Positions 1-8,290 of a DNA stretch of 64,000 nt are shown one piece after another. The DNA comes from Agromyces sp. CF514. GTDB taxonomy: Bacteria > Actinomycetota > Actinomycetes > Actinomycetales > Microbacteriaceae. The DNA lies in contig NZ_FOZD01000001.1 of assembly GCF_900113185.1 (NCBI RefSeq), positions 1,922,001 to 1,986,000 of the forward strand, written 5' to 3'. The translations under genes and the position numbers were made by a program. Each line of letters opens with the position of its first letter. Within the stretch, counting starts at the first letter, position 1. The notes under the pieces are model-generated. The model saw only the letters and a program-made list of their open reading frames with translations. It was not told the DNA's origin and made no database searches.

Positions 1-435
1 CAGGCCGTGCTCGACGTACTCGATGACCGAGCCAGCGTCGGCGTCGATGAACACGACGTCGTAGGAGTTCTCGTTCATGCGGGGGAGCACCTCGCTCGCG
101 CGCCCGGCGATCAGGCGCACGCGGGCGGCCGCGATGCCGGCATCGGCGAAGTTCTCGCGTGCGGCCTGCAGGTACTCGTTCTCGGTGTCGATCGAGGTGA
201 GCAGCGCGCCGCGCGCGGCCTGCAGCATGCAGAGGCCCGAGACGCCCACGCCCGTGCCGACCTCGATGATCGACTCGGCGCGCGCCGAGGCCGCGATGAC
301 CGCGAGCTGGGCGCCGACGGCGGGCGAGACCGGGTCGATGCCGAGCTCGACGGACTGCTGGCGCGCGCGGGCGACCGCTTCGCTCTCGACGACGGATTCG
401 TCGACGTACTTCCAGTTCAGGTCACGTTCGGACAC
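1..435 (-). CDS. O-methyltransferase, class I SAM-dependent (3' end cut by window)
   Basis: The visible N-terminal 145 residues carry a Rossmann-type SAM-binding segment (IIEVGTGVGVSGLCML) followed by an acidic strand end (TSIDTENEYL) and VVFIDADAG. This is the pattern of the class I O-methyltransferase_3 family, which methylates hydroxyls of small catechol-like or other substrates in the cytosol. The start is GTG at 435 with GGGAG a few bases upstream. The C-terminus lies outside the window. It is divergent from tatB. In mycobacteria an O-methyltransferase lies near sigE-rseA-htrA-tatB, and here that interval appears collapsed (recalled gene order). The substrate cannot be told from sequence. 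Confidence 0.85.
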   Translation of the reverse strand, partial: MSERDLNWKYVDESVVESEAVARARQQSVELGIDPVSPAVGAQLAVIAASARAESIIEVGTGVGVSGLCMLQAARGALLTSIDTENEYLQAARENFADAGIAAARVRLIAGRASEVLPRMNENSYDVVFIDADAGSVIEYVEHGL

Positions 436-512
436 GATGCGGCTCCCGGCACTCTCTCAGCTGCCAAGCCTACGGCCAGCAGCGTGTGCGATTCGCACGC
501 CTCGCCGCCGAC

Positions 513-518
513 TATCCT
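513..518 (+). promoter_or_regulatory. -10 element of a leaderless tatB promoter
   Basis: TATCCT is followed by exactly six bases and then the GTG start of tatB at 525. The transcript would begin at or next to the start codon. No convincing -35 is visible. Confidence 0.55.
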
Positions 519-524
519 GTAACG

Positions 525-914
525 GTGTTCGGTCTGACGTTCGAGAAACTCCTCATCATCGGGGTGATCGCCGTGTTCCTGCTCGGCCCCGAACGCCTGC
601 CGCACTACGCGGCCCAGCTCGGCAAGTTCGTGCGCTCGGTACGCGACTTCGCCAACGGAGCGAAGGACCGCATGCGCGAGGAGATGGGTCCCGAGTTCGA
701 CGACGTCGACTGGCAGAAGCTCGACCCGCGCCAGTACGACCCGCGCCGCATCATCCGCGACGCGTTGAGCGACGCCGACCCGTTCGCGGAGCCCGCCGCC
801 CCCGTGGTGGCCAGGGCCGCGGTGAACGAGAACTCCGCCTACCTGCAGCGCAAGCGCAAGCGCGAGGCGCTCGGCGCGGGCGAGGCCGCACCGTTCGACT
901 CCGAAGCCACCTGA
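525..914 (+). CDS. tatB: Twin-arginine translocase subunit TatB
   Basis: The 129-residue protein begins FGLTFEKLLIIGVIAVFLLGP, a single N-terminal membrane helix ending in the GPE(R)LP hinge typical of TatA/TatB. An amphipathic helix (YAAQLGKFVRSVRDFANGAK) and a charged, disordered tail follow. Length and tail fit TatB rather than the shorter TatA. It works with TatC in the cytoplasmic membrane to recognise folded Tat substrates. I chose GTG 525 because the family begins with the short MFGL-type N-terminus and because a TATCCT box lies six bases upstream. An in-frame ATG at 486 would add a poorly conserved 13-residue leader. tatA and tatC are not in this window. Confidence 0.88.
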   Translation: MFGLTFEKLLIIGVIAVFLLGPERLPHYAAQLGKFVRSVRDFANGAKDRMREEMGPEFDDVDWQKLDPRQYDPRRIIRDALSDADPFAEPAAPVVARAAVNENSAYLQRKRKREALGAGEAAPFDSEAT

Positions 915-919
915 GCCGA

Positions 920-972
920 GGCATCCGTCGCCCCCTTCGCCGATGGTCGGGCGATTCGGGCGAGCGGATGCC
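920..972. terminator. Bidirectional terminator-like hairpin between tatB and the aldehyde dehydrogenase
   Basis: GGCATCCG (920-927) pairs with CGGATGCC (965-972), and the inner CGCCC/GGGCG arms extend the stem. It lies between two convergent genes. There is no U-tract, as is common in high-GC actinobacteria. Confidence 0.45.
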
Positions 973-983
973 GCGGCGGGCCG

Positions 984-2534
984 TCAGGCTCGGCGGATCG
1001 CCTTGAGCGACTTCGAGACGAGCACCATGACCGGCACGAGCGTGCGGTACTCGGTGCCAGTGCGGGGCAGCGCGATCAGGCCCGTGGCGCGGGAGACCGT
1101 GACCGGTTCGACGAAGCGCAGGAGGCCCTCATGGCCGTTGCGGCGGCCGACGCCCGACTGCTTGACCCCGCCCATGGGGGCGGCGACGGCCGAGAACGAT
1201 CCGCGGTAGCCCTCGTTGATGTTGACGCTGCCGGCGTCGAGGGCGTCGGCGACGCGTGAGGCGTGCCGCAGCGAGCCCGAGAAGATCGACGCGTTCAGGC
1301 CGTACTGGCTCTGGTTCGCCGCCACGATGGCCTCGGCGTCGCCGTCGACGAGGTAGAGCGACGCGATTGCGCCGAACGTCTCGTCGGCGTAGACGCTCAT
1401 GTCGGGGGTCACGCCGGTGAGCACGGTCGGCTCGAAGAACCACGGGCCGAGATCGGGGCGCGCCTTGCCGCCGACCAGCACGGTCGCGCCCTTGGCGAGC
1501 GCGTCGTCGAGGTTGGACTGCACGCGCGCGAGCTGCGCCGCACTCGTGAGCGAGCCGAAGTCGGGCCCGAACTCGAGGTCGGATCCGAGCGCGGCGCCCT
1601 GCAGGCGCTTCACGAGCTCGCGCTGGAACGCGCCGGCGACCTTGCGGTCGACGTAGAGGCGCTCGACCGAGACGCAGAGCTGGCCCATCGCGGAGAAGGC
1701 GGCGTGCGCCGCACCGCGGGCGGCATCGATCGGCTCCGCGTCGTCGAGCACGAGCAGCGCGTTCTTGCCGCCCAGTTCGAGCGAGGCGCCCACGAGCCGG
1801 CGACCGGCCTTCTCGGCGACCTTGCGACCGGTGGCCGTCGAGCCGGTGAAGCAGATGTAGTCGGCGACATCCGTCACCGCTTCGCCCACCTCTGCCGCCG
1901 GGCCGGTGACGACGGCCCAGAGCGCCTCGGGAACACCGGCGTCGATGAAGGCCCGACGCAGCGCGAGGATCGACAGGGCACCCTGGTCGTCGGCCTTCTG
2001 CACGACCGCGCAGCCGGCCGCGAGCGCGGGCACGACGTCCATGGCGGCGAGGCTCAGCGCGTAGTTCCAGGGCGTGATGACTCCGGCCACGCCCTTCGGC
2101 TTGTACCGGACGCTCGCCGTGAGCACGGTCGGGATGCCGCCCCGACGGGCGCCGCCGCGCAGCGCCCTCTTCGCCGAGAGCGCGTTGTAGCGCGTGACCG
2201 AGGCCGCCTGGAACACCTCTTCGAAGGCCTGGCCGCGCGTCTTGCCGCTCTCGAGCTGGATGAGGTCGAGCAGCAGTTCGCGGCGCTCGAGCACGAGGTC
2301 GTGCGCGCGCAGCAGGATGCGGCGGCGCTCGGCGAAGCCCGCACGGGCCCACGCGAGCTGCGCGATGCGGGCTCTGGCGGTCGCATCGAGCACATCGGCG
2401 GCGCTCGACTGCGGCAGCAGGTGGAGCGTCTCGCCGGTGGACGGCGTCGGCACCTCGACCGTCGCGTCGCCCGAAGCGACGATCTCGGCGGTGAGGCGGG
2501 CGTACAGGTCGGGGGAGGCCATCGTGGCGCGCAT
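984..2534 (-). CDS. Succinate-semialdehyde dehydrogenase-type NAD(P)+ aldehyde dehydrogenase
   Basis: The 516-residue ALDH-superfamily enzyme oxidises an aldehyde to the acid with NAD(P)+. Visible signatures are the PWNYALSL substrate-side motif, FTGSTATGR in the cofactor domain, the catalytic glutamate in LELGGKNALLVL and the nucleophile cysteine in GQLCVSVERL. N-terminal similarity suggests the actinobacterial succinic semialdehyde dehydrogenase (GabD2-like) group. That substrate is inferred. ATG 2534 was chosen because a TAGACT box lies seven bases upstream; ATG 2522 is an alternative. It is divergent from a GPH-type transporter gene, and a PLP lyase gene follows that transporter, suggesting a small amine or amino-acid degradation set. 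Confidence 0.85.
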   Translation of the reverse strand: MRATMASPDLYARLTAEIVASGDATVEVPTPSTGETLHLLPQSSAADVLDATARARIAQLAWARAGFAERRRILLRAHDLVLERRELLLDLIQLESGKTRGQAFEEVFQAASVTRYNALSAKRALRGGARRGGIPTVLTASVRYKPKGVAGVITPWNYALSLAAMDVVPALAAGCAVVQKADDQGALSILALRRAFIDAGVPEALWAVVTGPAAEVGEAVTDVADYICFTGSTATGRKVAEKAGRRLVGASLELGGKNALLVLDDAEPIDAARGAAHAAFSAMGQLCVSVERLYVDRKVAGAFQRELVKRLQGAALGSDLEFGPDFGSLTSAAQLARVQSNLDDALAKGATVLVGGKARPDLGPWFFEPTVLTGVTPDMSVYADETFGAIASLYLVDGDAEAIVAANQSQYGLNASIFSGSLRHASRVADALDAGSVNINEGYRGSFSAVAAPMGGVKQSGVGRRNGHEGLLRFVEPVTVSRATGLIALPRTGTEYRTLVPVMVLVSKSLKAIRRA

Positions 2535-2605
2535 GCCGCACAGTCTAGGACAGTTGACCCACTTCGTGACATGCGGGGTCGACGGGGGGATTACACTATG
2601 CCTCC
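2535..2605. promoter_or_regulatory. Divergent promoter region (aldehyde dehydrogenase / symporter)
   Basis: On the minus strand TAGACT (2547-2542) sits seven bases from ATG 2534. On the plus strand TACACT (2592-2597) sits eight bases from ATG 2606. Both genes therefore look leaderless or nearly so. The central stretch TGACCCACTTCGTGAC (2555-2570) is nearly repeated near 56519 and could be an operator. Confidence 0.5.
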
Positions 2606-4024
2606 ATGACCGCAACGGAGCGCCCCCTCTCCCGCGGCGTCGTCACCCGATATGCCATCGGTTCCCTCGGGACCGGTGGCTTCGCGACGCTGCCCGGACT
2701 CGTCCTCGTCTTCTACCTGACGGACACCCTCGGCGTCACCGCACTGGTCGCGGGGCTCGTGGTGACCGCGGCGAAGGTGTGGGACGTCGTCATCGACCCG
2801 TGGATCGGCGAGCACAGCGACCGTGCGCTCGCCCGCACGGGCACCCGCCGCACCTGGATGCGCGTCGGCGCCCTCGCACTGCCCGTCGGGTTCGTGCTGA
2901 CGTTCGCCGTCCCGGCAGGGCTCGGCTCCGCGGCGTCCGGCGTCTGGGTGTTCCTGGCGTTCCTCGCGACGGCGACGGCGTTCAGCCTGTTCCAGGTGCC
3001 GTACATCGCGCTGCCCGCAGAGCTCACCTCCGACTACGACGCCCGTACGCGCCTGCTTTCGTGGCGCGTCGTCGTGCTGAGCCTCGCGATCCTGCTCTTC
3101 GGCGCAGGCGGACCGATGCTGCGCCGCGTCGGCGGCGACGACGAGGCGGTCGGCTACCTGATCATGGCCGTCGTCGCCGGTCTCGTGATCGGCGCGGGCA
3201 TGCTCGTCGCCGTCTCGACCGCGCCGCGCGGCCTGCCCGGGGTGCAGGCGCCGCGCCGCGGCATCCGTGCGGCGTATGCCGAGGGATTCGCCGCGCTTCG
3301 TCGGAGTGCCCCGTTCCGCGCGCTGCTCGCGACGTTCATCCTGCAGGGACTCGCCACGGGCGTGATGCTCGCGGGCGCGAACTACGTCGCGGTGTGGGTG
3401 ATGCGCAGCGACGACGCGCTCACGTTCCTCTTCGTCGCGCTCATCGCCCCGGCGGTGCTCTGCGCGCCGCTGTGGAGTCGGATCTCACGCGGCATCGGCA
3501 AGGAGCGCGCGTTCCAATGGGCGAGCCTGCTGTTCGCGGTCGCCTCGCTGAGCATGATCGGCATGATCTGGGCCCCCGGCGACTGGGTGTACGTGCCGGT
3601 GGCCTTGGCGGGTGCCGCCTACGCGGGCATGCAGACCCTGCCGATGGCGATGCTGCCCGACGTCATCTCGCACGACGCGCGCGAGCACGGCGAGGGGCGC
3701 GCCGGCAGCTTCGGCGGCATCTGGACCGCCGGCGAGACCGCGGGCATGGCGCTCGGCGCGACCGTGCTCACGATCGTGCTCGCGCTGACGGGCTACCTCG
3801 AATCGACCGGCTCGACCGTCGTCGAGCAGCCGTCGGCCGCGATCGCCGGCATCGCCGTGAGCTTCAGCGCGCTGCCGGCGCTGCTCGTGTTCCTCAGCCT
3901 CATCCCGCTCGCACGGTACGGCCTGCGACGGAACGACATCCATGCGGATGTCGCATCCGCATCCGGCGCGTCGCCTCAGTCGGCGGCGCGGAACGACCGG
4001 CACGACCAGCAGGAGACGGTGTGA
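2606..4024 (+). CDS. MFS transporter of the GPH (glycoside-pentoside-hexuronide:cation) type
   Basis: The 472-residue polytopic membrane protein has about twelve hydrophobic segments. The N-terminal FYLTDTLGVTALVAGLVVT and the cytoplasmic loop DPWIGEHSDRALARTGTRR match the GPH/MelB family D-P-x-x-G-x-x-S-D motif. The family moves sugars or sugar-like compounds with H+ or Na+; the substrate here is unknown. It ends in an overlapping GTGA with the next gene, so the two are translationally coupled. The last 25 residues are Ala/Ser-rich and cytoplasmic. Confidence 0.8.
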   Translation: MTATERPLSRGVVTRYAIGSLGTGGFATLPGLVLVFYLTDTLGVTALVAGLVVTAAKVWDVVIDPWIGEHSDRALARTGTRRTWMRVGALALPVGFVLTFAVPAGLGSAASGVWVFLAFLATATAFSLFQVPYIALPAELTSDYDARTRLLSWRVVVLSLAILLFGAGGPMLRRVGGDDEAVGYLIMAVVAGLVIGAGMLVAVSTAPRGLPGVQAPRRGIRAAYAEGFAALRRSAPFRALLATFILQGLATGVMLAGANYVAVWVMRSDDALTFLFVALIAPAVLCAPLWSRISRGIGKERAFQWASLLFAVASLSMIGMIWAPGDWVYVPVALAGAAYAGMQTLPMAMLPDVISHDAREHGEGRAGSFGGIWTAGETAGMALGATVLTIVLALTGYLESTGSTVVEQPSAAIAGIAVSFSALPALLVFLSLIPLARYGLRRNDIHADVASASGASPQSAARNDRHDQQETV

Positions 4025-4026
4025 CC

Positions 4027-5556
4027 ATGAACGACTTCCGACGCGACCCCGCCGAGGTGCTCGCCGAGCTCGCGGCCCTGCGCGAGGGCGATGCCCCGAC
4101 GCACGGCGGCCGGGTGCTCTCGTACGTGTACGACTCGGGCCTCGCCGAGCTCGACGAGCTCGCGGCCTCGGCGGCGCGACTCGTGCAGCCCGTGAACGGC
4201 CTCGACCCGACGACGTTCACCTCGGTCGCCGCCATGGAGGCCGGCGTGGTCGGGTTCGCGCGACGCGTGTTCCACGGCGACACGGGGGGCGGCGCCGACT
4301 CCGCCGAGGTCGTGGTGGGCACCGTGACGTCGGGCGGCACCGAGAGCTGCCTGCTCGCCGTCAAGACGGCGCGAGACGCCTGGCGTTCGGCGCGAGAGGG
4401 AACGCCGCGCGTGCCGCGCATCGTCGCCCCGATCACGGTGCACGCCGCCTTCCACAAGGCTGCGGAGTACTTCGGGCTCGTGCTCGACCTGGTGCCGGTC
4501 GACCCGGCGACGGGCACGCTGGCGGCCTCCGCGATCGAGGACCGGTTGGGCGACGACGTCGCGCTCGTCGTGGTCTCGGCGCCGTCCTACCCGTTCGCGA
4601 GCCTCGATCCCGTCGCGGATGTCGCGGCGGTCTGCCGTGCGCGCGGCATCGCCCTGCACGTCGACGCCTGCATCGGCGGCTTCGCGCTCGGCTTCTGGCC
4701 CGATGGGCTGCCGGTGTGGGACTTCCGCGTGCCGGGCGTCACGAGCCTCTCGGCCGACCTGCACAAGTACGGGTACGCGCCGAAGGGCGTCTCGGTGCTC
4801 CTCACGAGGGGGCGCGACCGACAGCGGCACCAGTACTTCCGCACGACCGGATGGCCCGGCTATCCCGTCGTGAACCCCACGATGACGGGGTCGAAGCCCG
4901 CCGGCCCCCTCGCGGCCGCCTGGTCGATCATCGAGGTGCTGGGCGAACCCGGGTTCGCGGAGCTCTCGGCGAAGACCGCGCGCGCGACCGCCGCGCTGCG
5001 CGAGGTCGTCGAGGGCATCGAGGGGCTGCGCGTCGTCGGCGTGCCCACCGGTCCCCTGTTCGCGGTCGCGACCGACGAGTCGGTCGAGCCCGAGCGCCGC
5101 GTCGATCCGCACCACTGGGCGGATGCCGCGCGCGGCGCCGGCTGGTTCCTGCAGCTGCAGCCGGGGCTCGTGCAGTCCGACGGCACCCGACTGCCGCACA
5201 CCACGCACCTCACGATCACGCCCGTCACCGAAGCGGTCGTCGACGAGCTCTCCGAGGCGCTCGTCGAGGCCGCCGACGCGGTGCGCGGCGTCCCGCAGGT
5301 CGACGGGCAGCTCGTGCTCGCGGGGCTCGCCGAGGCGCTGCCCGGCGGCGTCGAGCCCCTGCTCGCCGCCGGGGGAGGGCTCGACTCCGAGACCGCGGCG
5401 GGCCTGCTCGGCGCGATCGGCCTGCTGGGCGGCGAGGGCGGCGGGCTTCCCGCGCAGATGGCGCCGGTGCTGGCGCTCGTCGAGGCGCTGCCGTCGCAGC
5501 TCACGGGACGACTGCTCGTCGAGCTGCTCGCGAGGGTGGTCGAACCCCGGTCGTGA
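4027..5556 (+). CDS. PLP-dependent lyase/decarboxylase, group II / sphingosine-1-phosphate-lyase-like
   Basis: The 509-residue fold-type I PLP enzyme shows the cofactor phosphate loop GTVTSGGTESCLLAVKTARD, the aspartate HVDACIGGF and the Schiff-base lysine in SADLHKYGYAPKGVSVLL. HKYGYAPKG is closer to sphingosine-1-phosphate lyase-like enzymes than to classical glutamate decarboxylase. The reaction would be C-C cleavage or decarboxylation of an amine-bearing substrate. Two starts are possible: GTG 4021 overlaps the upstream stop (GTGA) and ATG 4027 is six bases further on; GGAGA at about 4011 serves either. An odd feature is an 80-residue C-terminal Gly/Leu/Ala-rich extension (from about residue 430) beyond the usual catalytic domain. 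Confidence 0.8.
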   Translation: MNDFRRDPAEVLAELAALREGDAPTHGGRVLSYVYDSGLAELDELAASAARLVQPVNGLDPTTFTSVAAMEAGVVGFARRVFHGDTGGGADSAEVVVGTVTSGGTESCLLAVKTARDAWRSAREGTPRVPRIVAPITVHAAFHKAAEYFGLVLDLVPVDPATGTLAASAIEDRLGDDVALVVVSAPSYPFASLDPVADVAAVCRARGIALHVDACIGGFALGFWPDGLPVWDFRVPGVTSLSADLHKYGYAPKGVSVLLTRGRDRQRHQYFRTTGWPGYPVVNPTMTGSKPAGPLAAAWSIIEVLGEPGFAELSAKTARATAALREVVEGIEGLRVVGVPTGPLFAVATDESVEPERRVDPHHWADAARGAGWFLQLQPGLVQSDGTRLPHTTHLTITPVTEAVVDELSEALVEAADAVRGVPQVDGQLVLAGLAEALPGGVEPLLAAGGGLDSETAAGLLGAIGLLGGEGGGLPAQMAPVLALVEALPSQLTGRLLVELLARVVEPRS

Positions 5557-5604
5557 CCTGAGGGGCGTCCCGCGAGGCCGCCCCGCTCCGCGGTCGAGGC
5601 GTCG

Positions 5605-5623
5605 CGTCAGCTGGCCGCTGACG
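5605..5623. terminator. Short hairpin between convergent genes
   Basis: CGTCAGC (5605-5611) pairs with GCTGACG (5617-5623) across a five-base loop. It lies between the PLP gene and the lipoprotein gene and is a weak terminator candidate. Confidence 0.3.
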
Positions 5624-5644
5624 GGTGCACTCCGGGTCTCGACG

Positions 5645-6592
5645 TCAACTTGACGGCAGACCGCACCGCTCGGTGAAGTAGGCGAAGAGGTCCTGCTTCA
5701 GCGTCGCCGACGCGCGCACCTCGTACTGCCCCGACCAGCCCTCGCTCGTGGTCATCTCGAGCGGCAGGATCGTGCCGCGCTTGTCCTCGGCCCCGGCGTG
5801 CGGGTCGCATCGCGCGGGCCGCACGGGCAACGAGATCGTCGACGGCGCATCGGAGGCCTCGACGTGCGCGGTCGTCGTCGACCAGTTCAGGCCGTCCTCG
5901 GCCGAGAGCAGCGTCGTGCCGAGGACCTCGCTGAGGTCGACCGAACCGGTCGCCGCGCCCGTCGGCTCGACCGCGATGTCGAGCCAGGCGCGGCGGTCGG
6001 TGCCCGAGCCGGTCGAGCGCAGGCGCTCGGCGAGGGTGAACGTTGCGACGGCCTCGACGGCTCCTGCGAGGCATCCGGTGTTCTGCAACCGGGGGAGGGT
6101 GTCGTAGGGATCGTCGGCCTCGATCGTGCCGACCGCGGCGGTGCCGCCACTGCCGCCCTCGCCGCCGTCGGGAGCCGCGACGACCGACAGCGTGACCGCT
6201 GCGGGGCCGGCATCGCCGTCGCACCGAGCGGGCGTGACGTCGACCCGGTACTGCACCGATCGGCCGTCGGGGATCGTCCGGGGCCCCTCGAAGTGCAGCC
6301 CCGGCTCGAGGCCGGGCGCTTCGACGTCGAACGAGGCGAACTCGAGCTCGGCGCCCGTGCCGTTGTCGATCTGCACCACGAGGCGGCCGTCGACGACGTC
6401 CTGGCGACTCTGCAGCACGCTCGCGGTGATGCCGTCGGGGAGCTGCCCGGTCGCGGCGGGCTGCGGCGCGCACCCGGCCGACGTGGCGACGAGCGCGCCG
6501 AGGAGCAGCGCGGCGAGCAGTCGGCGCGCCCCCGGCACCACGCGCGAACGCCCATCCGGAGGGGGAGCTGCGGCGCGCGGCATCGGGATCAC
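5645..6592 (-). CDS. Putative secreted lipoprotein, function unknown
   Basis: The 315-residue protein has an N-terminal hydrophobic stretch (LLAALLLGALVATSAGC) ending in a lipobox SAGC, so it should be exported and lipid-anchored outside the membrane. The mature part is beta-rich and has at least four further cysteines (PARC, NTGC, PARC, ERCG) that could form disulfides. I do not recognise the family. The start GTG 6592 overlaps the mrp stop (GTGA); ATG 6583 is an alternative. It is therefore coupled to mrp, the last gene of the CBS/DUF1003/Mrp block. Confidence 0.7.
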   Translation of the reverse strand: MIPMPRAAAPPPDGRSRVVPGARRLLAALLLGALVATSAGCAPQPAATGQLPDGITASVLQSRQDVVDGRLVVQIDNGTGAELEFASFDVEAPGLEPGLHFEGPRTIPDGRSVQYRVDVTPARCDGDAGPAAVTLSVVAAPDGGEGGSGGTAAVGTIEADDPYDTLPRLQNTGCLAGAVEAVATFTLAERLRSTGSGTDRRAWLDIAVEPTGAATGSVDLSEVLGTTLLSAEDGLNWSTTTAHVEASDAPSTISLPVRPARCDPHAGAEDKRGTILPLEMTTSEGWSGQYEVRASATLKQDLFAYFTERCGLPSS

Positions 6593-7764
6593 CGCACCGA
6601 GACGTCGAGCCTGCGGCCGGAGAGCTGACGGGGGCGGCCGGCGACGACCTCGGCGACGCGCTCGATGGCGCGCGCAGCTGGGTCGTCGGGCGCGCCGGCC
6701 ACGACCGGGGTGCCCTCGTCGCCGCCCTGGCGCAGGGCGATGCTGAGCGGCACGCTCGCGATGAGCGGCACGGGCTCGGACTGCCCGATCGACAGGCGCC
6801 GCGCGACCTCGTCGCCGCCGCCGGAGCCGAACAGGTCGATCACGGTGCCGTCGGGGCCGGGCAACCCGGCCATGTTCTCGACGACGCCGATGATGTGCTG
6901 GCCGGTCTGCCGTGCGACGACCCCCGAGCGTTCGGCGACGTCGGCGGCCGCGGGTTGCGGGGTCGTGACGACGAGCACCTCGGCGTTCGGCAGCAGTTGC
7001 CCGAGGGAGATCGCGATGTCGCCCGTGCCAGGAGGCAGGTCGACGAGCAGCACGTCGAGGTCGCCGAAGTAGACGTCGGTGAGGAACTGGTTGAGCGTGC
7101 GGTGCAGCATCGGCCCGCGCCAGGCGACGGCGGTCGACGAGGCACGGGCGCCCGGCTCGGCGGGCTCGACGAACATGCCGATCGAGATGACCTTCACGCC
7201 GTGCGCGACGGGCGGCAGGATCATGTCGTTCACCTGCGTCGGTCGTGCGGCGAGTCCTTCGGCGTCGACGAGGCCGAGCAGCGCCGGGATGGAGAAGCCG
7301 TGCACGTCGGCGTCGATGAGCCCGACCGAGAGGCCGCGCGCAGCGAGCGCGACGGCGAGGTTCGCCGTGAGCGTCGACTTGCCGACCCCGCCCTTGCCGC
7401 TCGTGACCGCGATCACGCGGGTGAGCGTGCCGGGCCCGAACGGGTTGCCGCGGGCGGCCTTCGCGCCGCGCAGCCGCTCGGTGAGCGCGGTGCGCTGCTC
7501 GGGCGTCATGACCGTGAGCGTCACCTCGACCGGCACGTCGCCCGCCACGGCCTCGGCGGCCTGCCGCACGTCGCGCTCGATGCGATCGGATGCCGGGCAG
7601 CCGACGATCGTGAGGCGGACCACGACGTGCGCGCGCCCGCCAGAGACCTGCACCGACTCGAGCATGTCGAGCTCGGTGATGGGCTTGCGGATCTCGGGGT
7701 CGATCACGGACTCGAGGGAGCGACGGATCGCCGCCTCGAGCGCCTCAGGATCGGGGTGCGGCAT
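6589..7764 (-). CDS. mrp: Mrp/NBP35-family iron-sulfur carrier P-loop ATPase
   Basis: The 391-residue protein starts with a MIP18/DUF59-like domain (IRRSLESVIDPEIRKPITEL ... VGCPASDRIE), followed by the deviant Walker A TSGKGGVGKSTLTANLA and the DVLLVDLPPGTGDI switch region. It is a ParA-like ATPase predicted to load or transfer Fe-S clusters in the cytosol. The C-terminal CxxC cluster motif of ApbC-type proteins is absent (the segment reads MAGLPGPDG), as I recall for actinobacterial orthologues. ATG 7764 overlaps the DUF1003 gene end by 20 bases. The conserved N-terminal domain starts right there. Confidence 0.9.
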   Translation of the reverse strand: MPHPDPEALEAAIRRSLESVIDPEIRKPITELDMLESVQVSGGRAHVVVRLTIVGCPASDRIERDVRQAAEAVAGDVPVEVTLTVMTPEQRTALTERLRGAKAARGNPFGPGTLTRVIAVTSGKGGVGKSTLTANLAVALAARGLSVGLIDADVHGFSIPALLGLVDAEGLAARPTQVNDMILPPVAHGVKVISIGMFVEPAEPGARASSTAVAWRGPMLHRTLNQFLTDVYFGDLDVLLVDLPPGTGDIAISLGQLLPNAEVLVVTTPQPAAADVAERSGVVARQTGQHIIGVVENMAGLPGPDGTVIDLFGSGGGDEVARRLSIGQSEPVPLIASVPLSIALRQGGDEGTPVVAGAPDDPAARAIERVAEVVAGRPRQLSGRRLDVSVR

Positions 7765-8290
7765 TCGCGGCGTCCTCGTCGGTCGTGCGGTCGGCCGCCG
7801 CGCGGTCGAGCTCTTCGAGCACGGCGCGCAGCTCCGCCCGGATGAAGTCCTTCGAGGCGAGGTCGCGCATGGCCAGGCGCAGGGCGACGACCTCGCGCGC
7901 GAGGTACTCGGTGTCGGCGAGGTTGCGCTCGGCGCGCTGGCGGTCCTGCTCGATCTGCACGCGGTCGCGGTCGTCCTGACGGTTCTGCGCGAGCAGGATG
8001 AGCGGGGCGGCATAGGACGCCTGCAGGCTCAGCACGAGCGTGAGCACCGTGAACCCGTAGACCTGGGAGTCGAAGCGCAGCTGCTCGGGCGCGTACGTGT
8101 TCCAGACCAGCCAGACGATCACGAACAGCGAGAGCCCGAGCAGGAAGCCCGGGGTGCCCATCGCGCGTGCGACCCACTCGGTGAAGCGGCCGAAGCGATC
8201 CTTGTCGGGGTTGCCGCGACGGAACGGCGAGCGGCCGGTGCCCTTCGGGGTGTCGAAACGCCGCTCGTCTGCGGTGTTAACGCGTGCCAT
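7745..8290 (-). CDS. DUF1003 family membrane protein
   Basis: The 181-residue protein has the DUF1003 hallmark: two closely spaced membrane helices (FLLGLSLFVIVWLVWN and VYGFTVLTLVLSLQASYAAPLILLAQNRQ) followed by QDDRDRVQIEQDRQRAERN and a long cytoplasmic helix. The function is unknown. Its gene is sandwiched with overlaps of 14 bases (upstream MgtE-like gene) and 20 bases (mrp), which suggests a joint role, perhaps in divalent-metal handling. That role is inference from context only. Start ATG 8290 was preferred over an upstream in-frame start because MARVNTADERRFDTPKG resembles the family N-terminus. Confidence 0.85.
   Translation of the reverse strand: MARVNTADERRFDTPKGTGRSPFRRGNPDKDRFGRFTEWVARAMGTPGFLLGLSLFVIVWLVWNTYAPEQLRFDSQVYGFTVLTLVLSLQASYAAPLILLAQNRQDDRDRVQIEQDRQRAERNLADTEYLAREVVALRLAMRDLASKDFIRAELRAVLEELDRAAADRTTDEDAANAAPRS

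Noticed and set aside
2194..4026. A plus-strand open frame that would extend the PLP enzyme to 1120 residues
   Set aside because: The upstream part is antisense to the aldehyde dehydrogenase and out of frame with the symporter, and it is Arg/Pro-rich shadow sequence. The true start is at the GTGA overlap near 4021-4027.
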